A stretch of 64,000 bases of DNA from Vibrio maritimus (GCF_021441885.1 NZ_CP090438.1:2480001-2544000); one strand, 5' to 3'; shown: positions 16,267-25,680, counted from the first letter of the stretch. Numbers and translations: made by a program. Notes: generated by a model not told the origin, from the letters alone.

Positions 16267-17553
16267 TTATCTAACCACTGTAATTGAATTGTTTGTTACC
16301 TTTCTTATTCGGATCGGACTACCCTCAAAGAGAGACGTATCTGCGGTAAGCTTGTTAGCAACAGACTGCGGCAAGGAAAAAGAACGAAACTCGATAACCT
16401 TTCCTTGTTCATTTCTGTCAACTTTTGGCTCTTTATACTGAGGGTTTTGGGCGAGCCATCGAGATACCTCTGGCATACTCGCCGTGTTTGGCATTTGGAC
16501 GCTAATTATCTTGCCACCTCTAGCGGTCAGCGACTCAAAGCCCTTTTCGAGCATAGATTGAAAATCTTCAGCCCCGCCCTCTAAGTGCACAGATGCCAGG
16601 CGTATCTCGACGTTATCACTGTCAGGTAAAGCGTATTGCTGCGGCGTATTGCTCCAGTGAGAAAGTGGGGTCCAGCGCTTATCGAACAGGGTAAAAGACA
16701 TTGATAGCTCGGCTCGTTTTTCTCTTTTAGTTAAAGCCGAGTCGAGCTTTAAGATCATGTCTGCATCTTCAAGCTTAAGTGCAGTCTTGATCCCAGACCT
16801 TTCCAATATTTCCAGTACCTTCGCGCGAATCTGGCGATTCTCTACATGAACGAGGACTGTCGGTTGATTGAGAAGCAAGTAGTGATTCTCTGCTACCTGT
16901 TTTAAACCTCTCAGGTCAATGGATATGTCCATCAGAGCTTTAGTTTGCTCGCCCGTACTTTGGTGTTCTAGTAACACCGAGTCCTGGATAAACTGAAGGC
17001 TCGCCGAGTGAATAGCACTAGCGTGCTCAGAATCAATACCCATACCAGATAAGGCTTTTTCAATCGCTAATATCTGAGCTTTGGATTCTGCAACATGCAA
17101 AGAAGCTTTGTTCTGTGACTTTCCAGCAATGACCTCTACCCTGAATACATGCTCATCACTCGACTCATCCCATACCCAGTCACCATCATCACCATCATTT
17201 TTCAGGAGGCTTGCTGTGACATCGACACAGGTTTCACTGCCTTGTAAATAGGTATCACCCATTTGAAAGTTCAAAAAACCTTTGCCTGAACTGCTTGTCA
17301 CTTGTTCAGACCAAAGCCCTTGCTTAATCTTTCTTTTCTGGCTGTAAGACGTGCTGTCCAAGGCCTTCAAATACGATTCAACGGCGTATTTTGGTGCCTC
17401 TTCGATTGCCGATGACTTCGCGGCTGCGCCTCTACCGTGAACACAAGATTGGTATGCAACTTTCAACTCAGGCTCTTGCCAAATGAGTTCATTTGCCATG
17501 ACGCCCTGAGTCAAAAAGAGGGCGCTAGTTAGCGCCCACTTTATCGTTTCCAT
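16267..17553 (-). CDS. Exported protein of unknown function with an LPP20-like start
   Basis: A 428-residue protein with a signal peptide ending GVMANE (about residue 20). The next region (VAYQSCVHGRGAAAKSSAIE) resembles the start of LPP20/FlgT-type domains. The remainder alternates predicted strands and helices and ends in a short basic beta segment (IRIRKVTNNSITVV). It overlaps the preceding gene by one nucleotide. I do not recognise a family over its full length. Confidence 0.7.
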   Translation of the reverse strand: METIKWALTSALFLTQGVMANELIWQEPELKVAYQSCVHGRGAAAKSSAIEEAPKYAVESYLKALDSTSYSQKRKIKQGLWSEQVTSSSGKGFLNFQMGDTYLQGSETCVDVTASLLKNDGDDGDWVWDESSDEHVFRVEVIAGKSQNKASLHVAESKAQILAIEKALSGMGIDSEHASAIHSASLQFIQDSVLLEHQSTGEQTKALMDISIDLRGLKQVAENHYLLLNQPTVLVHVENRQIRAKVLEILERSGIKTALKLEDADMILKLDSALTKREKRAELSMSFTLFDKRWTPLSHWSNTPQQYALPDSDNVEIRLASVHLEGGAEDFQSMLEKGFESLTARGGKIISVQMPNTASMPEVSRWLAQNPQYKEPKVDRNEQGKVIEFRSFSLPQSVANKLTADTSLFEGSPIRIRKVTNNSITVVR

Positions 17554-18704
17554 TACAAAACTCCACCGGATGTGATTCGGCTCGCCAGGAAGTTTTTCGG
17601 CGTACCCACGCTTACAGCGAACAGTTTCGCGTCACGAGCAGGACGGTAGATACCTTCCTCAGCCTCTCCCTTGATGCGTTTCGCATCTTTGGAGCTCTTC
17701 CACTTGACGATTTTTCCCTGACTTTCGATGTCACTTGGGTTAACTCTCGCTACACCCACGGGTTCAGCAAACCCAAGACTGTACTCGAATATCACCATAG
17801 TTTCGTTAGGTAAGATCCCTGCATTCTGACCTCGGTCTAAGGAGATACGGTCACCTTTAACCCCTAGCACCTGTGCCGTCGCTGGCACTTCAGACAACAT
17901 TCTGCTGAGAGCGATACCGAATCCTCGCGAAGACATATCATTCAGGACGGCAGAAACAGCATTGGCATCATAGATGTCAAAACCACCTTCAATCTGACCA
18001 GATTGCATCCAGAACTGCATCTCGCTCATTGGCTTAACATCACCAGTACGAACCTTGATCTTGCCAACGTTCGGGTAACTGATTTTTTCCTGAGTGTAAG
18101 GGTCAACAAAACCGATAGAGAAATCGAGGCTCAAATCAACGAGGTTAGTAGAGCCACCAGTGATTAACTCACCGGTTTTAACTGCATCAATCGTCATCGC
18201 ATAATCAGGGTGAAGAACACCATTTTTCATACGGCGCGCAAGCTCAGCATCTGACATCCCCGCCATGGAATCACCAAGAAACTTAACTGTTCGCTCATCA
18301 CCAGTGACAATTCTGAACCGATTCAGACCAACCAGTTGGTTTTCAAATTGATTCAATAATTGGCGACCATCATAAGCACGAACGGAAGCCAACCAGTCAT
18401 TGGGATTTTCAGTATCAGCTGTGATTGGGTCTGCCATATACAAGCGCAGTACTTTCTTGCTAAGTGGGCAATCTGGATGCTCGTTATTCACCTCAAACGT
18501 GCATTTATCAAGCCCGCGCGTGTTGTAATAAGCAGGAAGCTCAATATCACTGTCTTGAAACTGTTCAGGGGCTTTCGCATATTCATACTCTGATGCCCCT
18601 TTGTGTGCATTGGTTTTAACACGACTCTGTGGTGCCTGAGTACTTTGACAACCCACGACTACCAAAGACAACAGGGCAACGGTAATTCCATTAAGCTTCG
18701 TCAT
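17553..18704 (-). CDS. CsgG/FlgT-like outer-membrane lipoprotein
   Basis: A 383-residue protein with a lipoprotein signal (lipobox VVGC, Cys about residue 19, followed by Gln-Ser, an outer-membrane sorting context). The middle (about 105-240) has the CsgG-like pattern: an LLNQFENQLV helix, GLNRFRIVTGDER, then VDLSLDFSIGFVDPYTQEK. A C-terminal beta module (VLGVKGDRISLDRGQNAGI) resembles the FlgT C-terminal domain. CsgG forms a secretion ring and FlgT a flagellar ring, so a ring-forming lipoprotein is plausible but is inference. It overlaps the previous gene by 14 nt. Confidence 0.72.
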   Translation of the reverse strand: MTKLNGITVALLSLVVVGCQSTQAPQSRVKTNAHKGASEYEYAKAPEQFQDSDIELPAYYNTRGLDKCTFEVNNEHPDCPLSKKVLRLYMADPITADTENPNDWLASVRAYDGRQLLNQFENQLVGLNRFRIVTGDERTVKFLGDSMAGMSDAELARRMKNGVLHPDYAMTIDAVKTGELITGGSTNLVDLSLDFSIGFVDPYTQEKISYPNVGKIKVRTGDVKPMSEMQFWMQSGQIEGGFDIYDANAVSAVLNDMSSRGFGIALSRMLSEVPATAQVLGVKGDRISLDRGQNAGILPNETMVIFEYSLGFAEPVGVARVNPSDIESQGKIVKWKSSKDAKRIKGEAEEGIYRPARDAKLFAVSVGTPKNFLASRITSGGVL

Positions 18705-19356
18705 TGCTCTGACCTATACGTTCCTTGATAGCCTTGTCCGCTGCGTCCATATCTTTGATAAACTGTTGCTCTGCGCTAATCAAGCCGTTGCTATCAGTGA
18801 TTAAGCCCACTCGCGTTTGCATTTCATCTACAACGAAACCAATTGGATGTTCTTCAGGGTCAATCGCTCCTTGAATAAACTTATACGCTTCAGCTTTCGC
18901 TACCGCAGTCGCGTTAGACGCGGCGAGGTTCGTCACCTCTATCGCCTGAACACCAAGCTTAACTGCCAACTCAAGGTTAGCGTTGAAGATTTTGCTTTGA
19001 GCCTTGGTATAGTCGTTGTATTTCGATTGCATCTTAGGGTCATCATTTAGAAGCTGAACAATCTCTTCTTTTGATTTATCTGAGTGCATCGCAAAGAATT
19101 GCTGAACATCTTTGTGCTCTTTACGAATGTTTTGATACTCGCCGACTACCTCACATTGACGTTTAGTGACAGACAAAACGCCTTTTGAAGCTTGGTCGAA
19201 AGCTGGAGCATACTCGGTATAACCTTTGGTATTCTCCACACAACTTGCTTCGATATCTGCAAGTAGTTCTTCGCGGTTGTCCCACATAGATACGTTGCTT
19301 GCACAACCAGCCAAAATAGTGCTTCCAACTAACATTGTTAATAGCTTGTATTTCAA
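18691..19356 (-). CDS. Small helical lipoprotein of the envelope operon
   Basis: A 221-residue lipoprotein: lipobox LAGC with Cys at about residue 18 and Ala-Ser following, so sorted to the outer membrane. The rest is largely helical and charged, with two further cysteines (about 39 and 68). I do not recognise the family. It starts 2 nt after the preceding gene and its 3' end overlaps the next. Confidence 0.72.
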   Translation of the reverse strand: MKYKLLTMLVGSTILAGCASNVSMWDNREELLADIEASCVENTKGYTEYAPAFDQASKGVLSVTKRQCEVVGEYQNIRKEHKDVQQFFAMHSDKSKEEIVQLLNDDPKMQSKYNDYTKAQSKIFNANLELAVKLGVQAIEVTNLAASNATAVAKAEAYKFIQGAIDPEEHPIGFVVDEMQTRVGLITDSNGLISAEQQFIKDMDAADKAIKERIGQSNDEA

Positions 19357-19358
19357 AA

Positions 19359-20276
19359 TTACACTCCTAGTATTTTATCAAGTGGCTCAGATCCTAGCTC
19401 TAATAAGAACTTCTCATAAATCGCGTCCTCGGCTTTTTCATAAGATTCAGATGCTGGGCTTGTATAGTTATAGTTTTTTAAAATGATCGGCTGAACCATG
19501 CCTACCTGACGAAGTTCAACGCGAATCGAACGGTTAATCCGAAACTGTCCATTTTTACTGGCTTGCTTTCGCTTGCCAGACAAAACGATTTGATATTTGG
19601 TGCCAGTTTGAGAAGTCACTCCAATCCGTTGAGCAATCTCAGTCAAATAATCAGATATATCCGTCGTGCTCCTATCAGAAATCACTTGGACATGAGCTCT
19701 AGACTTTTGAATTGATGCTTCATGAAGTAACGGAAGTAGTCTATCTTGATAGTGAGAAGCATCATTCTTTGTAATACCTTGCAATGCACCAGAAACCGTA
19801 TAAATAGACGCTAACTCTTCCCTTATCGACAACATATGTTTTAGCGCATCAATGGGCTCGCTAGTTTTTGCCAACTTGATAATGTTCTCTATTCGCGTAA
19901 TATCACTACTAAGTTTCGAGTGATACGCATTTGCTAGTTTATGGGTGTCAATGCTAACCAAGACCTCATACAAATCGCCGTTGATTTGCTTTTCAACTCT
20001 ATAGCCATATATAGGGAGTCGGTCACTTTTCATCACCATTAGTTCACTGAACTCTTCGTTCGTTTCACCATTTTTAAACTCAACAAGTGAACGAGTTTCC
20101 ACTGAAATGTTGGATACCATTTTTTGTGCAATATTCGCTACAGCACTGCGTTCAGCTTCTTGCATACTGTGACCTGCACCCAGCCCATAAATAGTGGAAC
20201 CTGAGTCAGAAGGAATATCTATACCAGCATTCACTGTGAGACTAAGTGATAAGGCAAACAATCCAAACAACCTCAC
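19359..20276 (-). CDS. Exported LPP20-domain protein
   Basis: A 305-residue protein with a short signal peptide ending VNAGID (about residue 17). A clear LPP20-type region runs from about 28 to 125: IYGLGAGHSMQEAERSAV, then alternating strands to YEVLVSIDTHKLANAY. The C-terminal half carries another mixed alpha/beta domain (about 190-290). Its ATG overlaps the stop of the transglycosylase gene by 4 nt (ATGA), so translation is coupled. Confidence 0.75.
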   Translation of the reverse strand: MRLFGLFALSLSLTVNAGIDIPSDSGSTIYGLGAGHSMQEAERSAVANIAQKMVSNISVETRSLVEFKNGETNEEFSELMVMKSDRLPIYGYRVEKQINGDLYEVLVSIDTHKLANAYHSKLSSDITRIENIIKLAKTSEPIDALKHMLSIREELASIYTVSGALQGITKNDASHYQDRLLPLLHEASIQKSRAHVQVISDRSTTDISDYLTEIAQRIGVTSQTGTKYQIVLSGKRKQASKNGQFRINRSIRVELRQVGMVQPIILKNYNYTSPASESYEKAEDAIYEKFLLELGSEPLDKILGV

Positions 20277-21562
20277 TCAATAACCTCCGCACTGTAGTCA
20301 CGCTGACGCTTAGTAACCTTCTTCAGATAATTGATGGTTTCGTCATATGGAAGATTATTAATTAAAGTGTTATATACCTCATCCGGTGTCATGGTGTTTA
20401 TCTTCTTCGCCGCAGCTTTTATTCGACGCTCTCCAAATGCTTTGGCTACATTGCCCGCTCCTGTGTTATAGGCAGCGATAATGCAATACTCTCGGCTTTT
20501 GGGATTGGTAATCTCTCTTAGATATCTTGTATTGAGAATATCCAAATAGCCTGTCCCAGCCTGTATATTGTATTCTGGCTTATATAAATCTCGTTCATTC
20601 ATAGGTGCATCGATCTTGTGCACAAATCTATTTACATCATGTCCGGCACTTGTTGCGACAACTTGCATCAACCCAAACGCTGGTATTGGTGAGCGAGCAG
20701 CAGGATTAAAACTAGACTCTGTATGCATGACAGCCAATATCAATTCTGGCTTAATATTAAATTCTTCACTTTGCTTATAGACATCATCTAGGAAAGGTTC
20801 AATACGTCGCTCAAGACTGCTGCTGGGCATTTTGACACTAAGACTCACGACTTTCTTAGCAGCAACTGGCTGTTCTTGCGCCTCTTTGCGCTGCTTCTCA
20901 TAGGTTTCATTTACCGAGGCCATGCGTTGCTTGGCTTCGACAACGAGGGCTTGCTGCTGAGCTTTAACGATTGACTCATCGACTTCTACATCAGCCTGCA
21001 TAGCCAATTGGTCAGCTTGTTTTTCGATTTCGTTGAGTTGAGCTTCCGTCTGCTCTACGATTTCTCGAAGAACTTTCTTCTCATTTTCAACATCATAACT
21101 AACTACCCTCTCGACTGTGTCTATCTTCGCAGTGGATTCAAGAATCTGGTGATCAACCTCAGCTCCAGCAAGCTCGGACTTGAGTAATTGAGACACTTCC
21201 TCTGCGCTAGCATTGGCATCGACTAACACCTCGACGGTGACAGTGTCGTTATCATAGTCAACGATAGTTCGCGTATCTTTCTCAGGGTTCTGCTTGACGC
21301 TGTAATGGCTGGCACCAATTTTCGTATCGCCCCAACTAACAAGAGACGCTTCACGCTCCGCATCCCATTTCTTCAAATATGCACTTCTCCAGGCAGCATA
21401 TTCTTGCATGTGTGCGATATACCAAGCTTCAAACTCAGCTTGTTCTTGTTCTGGAGAAATGAAGGCTTTAGAAACTTCGTTATCTAATTCTTCAAACGGA
21501 TCAATAGCTGCATTGGCATGCAAAGCGAGGCCAACACATAGGGCAATTGTGTAGTATTTCAT
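20273..21562 (-). CDS. MltC-like soluble lytic transglycosylase
   Basis: A 429-residue peptidoglycan lytic enzyme. A Sec signal ends HANAA (about residue 19) without a lipobox, unlike E. coli MltC. An MltC N-terminal-type region (about 75-135) precedes a charged coiled-coil stretch (about 155-230), then the SLT domain from about 250. The catalytic Glu is in HTESSFNP (about 282), followed by FGLMQVV, YNIQAGTGYL and AAYNTGAGNV. The coiled-coil makes it longer than E. coli MltC. In this operon it may open the wall for an envelope-spanning structure. It starts 9 nt after the preceding gene. Confidence 0.88.
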   Translation of the reverse strand: MKYYTIALCVGLALHANAAIDPFEELDNEVSKAFISPEQEQAEFEAWYIAHMQEYAAWRSAYLKKWDAEREASLVSWGDTKIGASHYSVKQNPEKDTRTIVDYDNDTVTVEVLVDANASAEEVSQLLKSELAGAEVDHQILESTAKIDTVERVVSYDVENEKKVLREIVEQTEAQLNEIEKQADQLAMQADVEVDESIVKAQQQALVVEAKQRMASVNETYEKQRKEAQEQPVAAKKVVSLSVKMPSSSLERRIEPFLDDVYKQSEEFNIKPELILAVMHTESSFNPAARSPIPAFGLMQVVATSAGHDVNRFVHKIDAPMNERDLYKPEYNIQAGTGYLDILNTRYLREITNPKSREYCIIAAYNTGAGNVAKAFGERRIKAAAKKINTMTPDEVYNTLINNLPYDETINYLKKVTKRQRDYSAEVIE

Positions 21563-21571
21563 TTTAAGCCT

Positions 21572-22300
21572 TTAAGAGAAGTAGGCGCTATATTCAAATT
21601 TCGATAGCAACATTTCGATAAGCAGAGGTTCGGTTAATTCACCAATGACAAATGTATTGGCTGAACGGCTACGAATAGCACTTTTTAATTCCTGCTCTCG
21701 TTTTTCATCACCTAGAACAAATGCATCATCTAGCTTCGAAATCTTCTTATCCATGTCGCTATCAAAGGTTATATACTGAAAAGAGCCAACCATTAACGTG
21801 TTGTACATGGCATCTCGACCAAGGGATATGGAGTCAAGATAGAAGTTTGAATTCCCACTTTCAAAGTAGCTTTCATCAGGTACAGATATAACTCTGCTCA
21901 AAGATTGTTGGTCCAACTGCGCGTTGCTAAATGGTATATTTACATTAAAATCCGGCACTAAAGCTTGGATTGAATAACTTGCAACTCGCCCTTGCTTTAC
22001 CGCTACGCTTAAAAGAAACTTTCGAAAGTTGTAGTAGTAGAATCGTACTTCTTCATCAATTTTTGAGCTTTTAACTGCTTGAGAAACACCCGTTAGAGAA
22101 GATAGATACTCAAAAGAGTGTCCAACATTAATCTTATCGATAAGGTTGTACTCGTTGGTATTCGTAAAGGTAGCTTCCACTCTCTGGTAGTTACTGATTA
22201 TTACAGCTTCAGTGTCACTCCATGTACCAATAGATACGATAATCGCGGCAACAGAAAATGCCACAGACTTAGCCTTTGAAAGATGCTTGCTATATTCCAT
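21572..22300 (-). CDS. Membrane-anchored protein of unknown function, first gene of the envelope operon
   Basis: A 242-residue protein with one N-terminal membrane span (about 12-28) and the rest probably periplasmic. The soluble part has a beta-rich centre and a helical C-terminus ending YSAYFS. I do not recognise the family with confidence. It is the promoter-proximal gene: an AT-rich gap of about 590 nt without genes lies upstream. The start ATG at 22300 is the first in frame before the span. Confidence 0.65.
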   Translation of the reverse strand: MEYSKHLSKAKSVAFSVAAIIVSIGTWSDTEAVIISNYQRVEATFTNTNEYNLIDKINVGHSFEYLSSLTGVSQAVKSSKIDEEVRFYYYNFRKFLLSVAVKQGRVASYSIQALVPDFNVNIPFSNAQLDQQSLSRVISVPDESYFESGNSNFYLDSISLGRDAMYNTLMVGSFQYITFDSDMDKKISKLDDAFVLGDEKREQELKSAIRSRSANTFVIGELTEPLLIEMLLSKFEYSAYFS

Positions 22301-22886
22301 TATTCAACTGAGTTGCTTATTTATATTTATGTTTTTACGTTATCAGAGCAACTACACCCACACAAGTGTTTGAACCAATGTCACAAAAATCGCCCCTTGC
22401 TCACTTTGAGACCAATCATCGAACAAAACCCTAAAAAAACCATGGTCATCGTATTTTTATATTGTTAAGTATTTTATTATTTTTGCCAAACTATAATTTT
22501 TACCCATAAAGCCAACATTAAACAAAATGATGCGCATATTATAAAGTTAATCACCGATCACATTTTGTTTGCCTTATTGTTATTAACTCTCGCATATCAA
22601 ATAGCCAGAATTGGTTTGTATATAACATAAATTAATTTATATTCATCACAAAAAGAAACCTTGAGCGATGTTAGATACATACAGAAAACAAACACACCTA
22701 TTAATGGCAGTTATGCCACCTCATAAATAATAATCAAAATCGATAAGTGCTGCCTTGTTGCTGTTCGGAATAGAAGCCATTTTATGTCTATATAAACTAA
22801 ACATATTCTAGTTACTCGGGCTATCTCTCTATGATGTGCCAGCACTGACTTTTTGCACAAAGAGATTTCACGAGCCGTGTTACACA
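22301..22886. other. AT-rich intergenic region upstream of the envelope operon
   Basis: Nearly 590 nt with no supported gene. The stretch from about 22450 to 22680 is markedly AT-rich (poly-T and TATA-like runs), unlike the flanking genes. Short frames here lack ribosome sites. It must contain the operon promoter and looks like a target for H-NS-type silencing, though that is inference. Confidence 0.55.
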
Positions 22887-22888
22887 AC

Positions 22889-22913
22889 AAAAAAAGCCAC
22901 CCAAAAGGGTGGC
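22889..22913 (-). terminator. Terminator of the YibIH-like operon
   Basis: GCCACCC (22896-22902), an AAAA loop, GGGTGGC (22907-22913). On the minus strand a U run follows. It lies about 40 nt after the HlyD-family stop codon. Confidence 0.9.
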
Positions 22914-22951
22914 AAATGAACCGAAGCAAGATGCTATCGTAAGTGGACTCG

Positions 22952-24175
22952 TTAAATTGAGTAGAAGAAGTACAACTGTGATTTCATTCTCAGGATAATT
23001 CCTCGGATGACGTCAAGAAACGCAAGAAAGCCAATGGGTTTATCACCACTAACCCAGGCTAATCCCACTGCCCCAACCGGAATGTCATAGCCCTCTGTCT
23101 CGTGGATCTTCAAACGAACAAAATGATGCTTGTTGTTAACGTTCTGACCTGTCGTTGTTCGCACTGATTGATCCAGAGCCAACAGTGTTCCTTGAGATTC
23201 ACCTGTCGCTTCAACAATACCTTCAACTTCGGCGGCAAATACATGACCGGGGTAAACCGAGGTTGAAAATTCTGCAGCTTGACCTTGATGGATATTACGA
23301 ATTGCCTGATGGTTAACTCGCATCAGCACGTACTTTTCATTGGTATACATCTGCAAGCGAGGCACTCGCGACAGAAGCTGACCTTCTCGAAGAATGAAGT
23401 TGGTAACAAAACCGTCCGCTGGCGCGTAAACCTTGGTACTGTCTAAGTCCCATCGGGCTCGTTCTACATTCTCTTTCGTGTTGCGAAGCTCTGCGCGTTT
23501 GCTCTCAACAGCAAGCTCAGATTTATTGATGGCGAGCTTCGCTTTATCTGAATCCACACGTTTCTTTTCAAGCTGCGCTTCGATAGTCGTCACTTTATGA
23601 CGCGCTACCTCAACCAAGCTCACCTGCTTATCAATGTCACTCTCAGTAATGGTGTTGCTCACAACCGAGTTCTGCTCCTGAAATCGTTTGAGCATTTTGG
23701 TCTGTAGTTGGTAATCCACGACTGCTGCGTTAAGCTGGCTTTGAGAGGTCTCAACCGCTTTAAGTGATGATAAATAAGTAGATTTTGCTATTTCGACATC
23801 TTGAATTGCGCTATTAAGGGACACGTCAGCGGCATCGTGTTGGATTTCAGCTTGATCCAATGCAATCTGGTAGGGTTTTGGGTCGATTTCATAGATAAGC
23901 TGCCCTTTATGAATCTGCTGATTGGGCTCAATGTGAAGCTTTATCACCTTTCCAGAAACGTTCGATGAGTCTGGGCGCAAGTGAATATGCGGAGCTTGAA
24001 CCAGTGATCCGCCCGATAAGTCCATCGGCGTATAGTTAATCAGCCCTACCCAAACAAACATCAACCAACCAACACCACCCACATAAGCAAAGCTTTTGGA
24101 GAACTTATTCCAAGGCATGCCAATTAGCCTAAGCAAGTAGATGAACAGTGCCCAAACCGCTAAACCCTCTAACAT
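22952..24175 (-). CDS. HlyD-family membrane fusion protein, YibH/YiaV-like
   Basis: A 407-residue inner-membrane-anchored adaptor. Two N-terminal hydrophobic segments (about 2-20 and 28-50) precede a biotinyl-lipoyl-like region, a long helical hairpin (about 105-245) and the second lipoyl half (SGKVIKLHIEPNQQIHKGQL early, VYAPADGFVTNF later). The start ATG at 24175 overlaps the upstream gene by 7 nt and has GGAGAG upstream; a longer frame from 24283 would run through that gene. With the DUF3302 partner it matches the E. coli yibIH and yiaWV pairs, whose function is not established. Confidence 0.88.
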   Translation of the reverse strand: MLEGLAVWALFIYLLRLIGMPWNKFSKSFAYVGGVGWLMFVWVGLINYTPMDLSGGSLVQAPHIHLRPDSSNVSGKVIKLHIEPNQQIHKGQLIYEIDPKPYQIALDQAEIQHDAADVSLNSAIQDVEIAKSTYLSSLKAVETSQSQLNAAVVDYQLQTKMLKRFQEQNSVVSNTITESDIDKQVSLVEVARHKVTTIEAQLEKKRVDSDKAKLAINKSELAVESKRAELRNTKENVERARWDLDSTKVYAPADGFVTNFILREGQLLSRVPRLQMYTNEKYVLMRVNHQAIRNIHQGQAAEFSTSVYPGHVFAAEVEGIVEATGESQGTLLALDQSVRTTTGQNVNNKHHFVRLKIHETEGYDIPVGAVGLAWVSGDKPIGFLAFLDVIRGIILRMKSQLYFFYSI

Positions 24176-24483
24176 TCGTCGCTCTCCGATTTTTCGCTGT
24201 TCCAAATATCCCGCAATCGGACTATGGCTTTTTCCATATCCACAAATGCAATGATGACTGCCAATACCCAAACCCAGTGCCAAATAAAGCCAATCCAGGT
24301 GAGCGCAGTAATGAGCCCAAGTTGGTGATGGTCGCGGCTATGCGCTTTGTTAATTGGAAGTTCGTGGATCCGCCAAAATCCATAGATAGCAGCGCCAATA
24401 CTGGCAACTAACACGACGGCTGACACAACATGAAGCGCAGTATCAGCCCCCGTTCCAACGAAAGGAACACTCACTAAACTCAT
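24169..24483 (-). CDS. DUF3302 inner-membrane protein, YibI/YiaW-like
   Basis: A 104-residue protein with two hydrophobic helices (about 13-36 and 55-80) separated by a polar loop with ELPINKAHSRDHHQ, similar in layout to E. coli YibI and YiaW. It is the first gene of a two-gene operon and its stop overlaps the start of the HlyD-family gene, so translation is coupled. The pair lies divergent from an AraC-family regulator. Confidence 0.8.
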   Translation of the reverse strand: MSLVSVPFVGTGADTALHVVSAVVLVASIGAAIYGFWRIHELPINKAHSRDHHQLGLITALTWIGFIWHWVWVLAVIIAFVDMEKAIVRLRDIWNSEKSESDEC

Positions 24484-24605
24484 TGATAGCTCTCTTAGTT
24501 AAATTGAGCCGGAAGTGTAAGTGAGGATGAAATAATTAGTTACATTGTGATAGATTCTATCAAAATACCGTCAATTTCGATGATATCAATGCCAAGGAAA
24601 GAGTC

Positions 24606-25616
24606 ATGTTTCGCAACGTTCACTTTGTAAGAGTAATGGGAATCAAAGGGTTAGTTGATCGCCTTCAGCAAACTTACGGCATTACATCCGATGACCTCGG
24701 TATTCCGCGCTCTGTATTGGAATATGAGATGAACCTGATTCCGATCTCGGTCCTCAATCAGTTTTATGAAAACATAGAAGGTATTACTGGTGACCCTGAT
24801 GCAGTGCTCACACTCGTGCGACAGATGGATCTCAGCAAACTGGGATCGTTGAGTCATTGGTTCTTTGCTGGACATGATTTGGCGACAACGATTCGTCGTA
24901 TCAACGCTGGCATTACCTGCATTCAATCAGGCGCTTTTTTTGGCGGCGAGATCGTCGGCCCCATCGTTAAGTGGACCTATAGAAACGACTCGATAACTGC
25001 CAATGCCAAAGCTCAAGATGCTGTGCGAGTGGCCAACTTCATGTTAAACGTACTCAGGCATTATTTGGGGCACGACTTTACACCGGATAGAGTTTGTCTT
25101 CCCGGTTCATTAGCCAACAGAATGGAGTATGAAGCCTATTTCGGGTGCCGCATTGAGTGGGGTCACAATAAAACCGAGGTTTGGCTGCCAAATCGCCTTC
25201 GTTTACAAGGCAATAAAGTCCCTACACTGCCTCCTGAAAAGTTATCGATGAGCTTTGCCGACTTAGACGGTTATCTCGATATGCCTGATCCTCAAGATCA
25301 TATAAAAGTACTCTACGAAGTCGTTAATTACTCTCGACACTTTGGTCTGCCAACGCTTACCAAAGTATCACAACTGTTAGGGCTATCCGAACAACAACTG
25401 CAGCGTCGGCTACAGTCTTCAGGCCTAAATTTCACCTCTATCGTGGGTTTTGTGCTTTCAGGAGAAACCGTTAAACAAATTGTGTTAGGTGTACCATTAG
25501 AAACTATCGCAAAAAGAATGGGATATACCAATATGACGAGTTTTAGTCGCATGTTTAAAAAATACCGTGGCGTCACCCCGAAACAGTACGCACAGCATTA
25601 CGCCGACGCTTACTGA
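24606..25616 (+). CDS. AraC-family transcriptional regulator
   Basis: A 336-residue regulator with an N-terminal AraC-type ligand-binding-like region (about 15-200) and a C-terminal double helix-turn-helix (about 240-333: TLTKVSQLLGLSEQQLQRRL, then PLETIAKRMGYTNMTSFSRM and the closing GVTPKQYAQHY). It is divergent from the YibIH-like operon with 122 nt between, so it probably controls that operon or itself. The effector is unknown. AAGGA precedes the ATG at 24606. Confidence 0.9.
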   Translation: MFRNVHFVRVMGIKGLVDRLQQTYGITSDDLGIPRSVLEYEMNLIPISVLNQFYENIEGITGDPDAVLTLVRQMDLSKLGSLSHWFFAGHDLATTIRRINAGITCIQSGAFFGGEIVGPIVKWTYRNDSITANAKAQDAVRVANFMLNVLRHYLGHDFTPDRVCLPGSLANRMEYEAYFGCRIEWGHNKTEVWLPNRLRLQGNKVPTLPPEKLSMSFADLDGYLDMPDPQDHIKVLYEVVNYSRHFGLPTLTKVSQLLGLSEQQLQRRLQSSGLNFTSIVGFVLSGETVKQIVLGVPLETIAKRMGYTNMTSFSRMFKKYRGVTPKQYAQHYADAY

Positions 25617-25643
25617 GTCACTTCACTAACCACCAGCACAACA

Positions 25644-25680
25644 ATCGAACCTTCCTATCAAAGAAATAGGGACAAGCAAT
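25644..25680 (+). promoter_or_regulatory. OxyR-type operator upstream of katG
   Basis: Four quarter-sites with exact 7-nt spacing: ATCG (25644), CTAT (25655), ATAG (25666), CAAT (25677). The OxyR consensus is ATAG-N7-CTAT-N7-ATAG-N7-CTAT, so 14 of 16 positions match, with both central elements perfect. It lies about 145 nt before the katG start, consistent with peroxide induction. Confidence 0.72.

Noticed and set aside
22711..22929. A 72-codon minus-strand frame
   Set aside because: It reads through the terminator of the YibIH-like operon and has no ribosome site.
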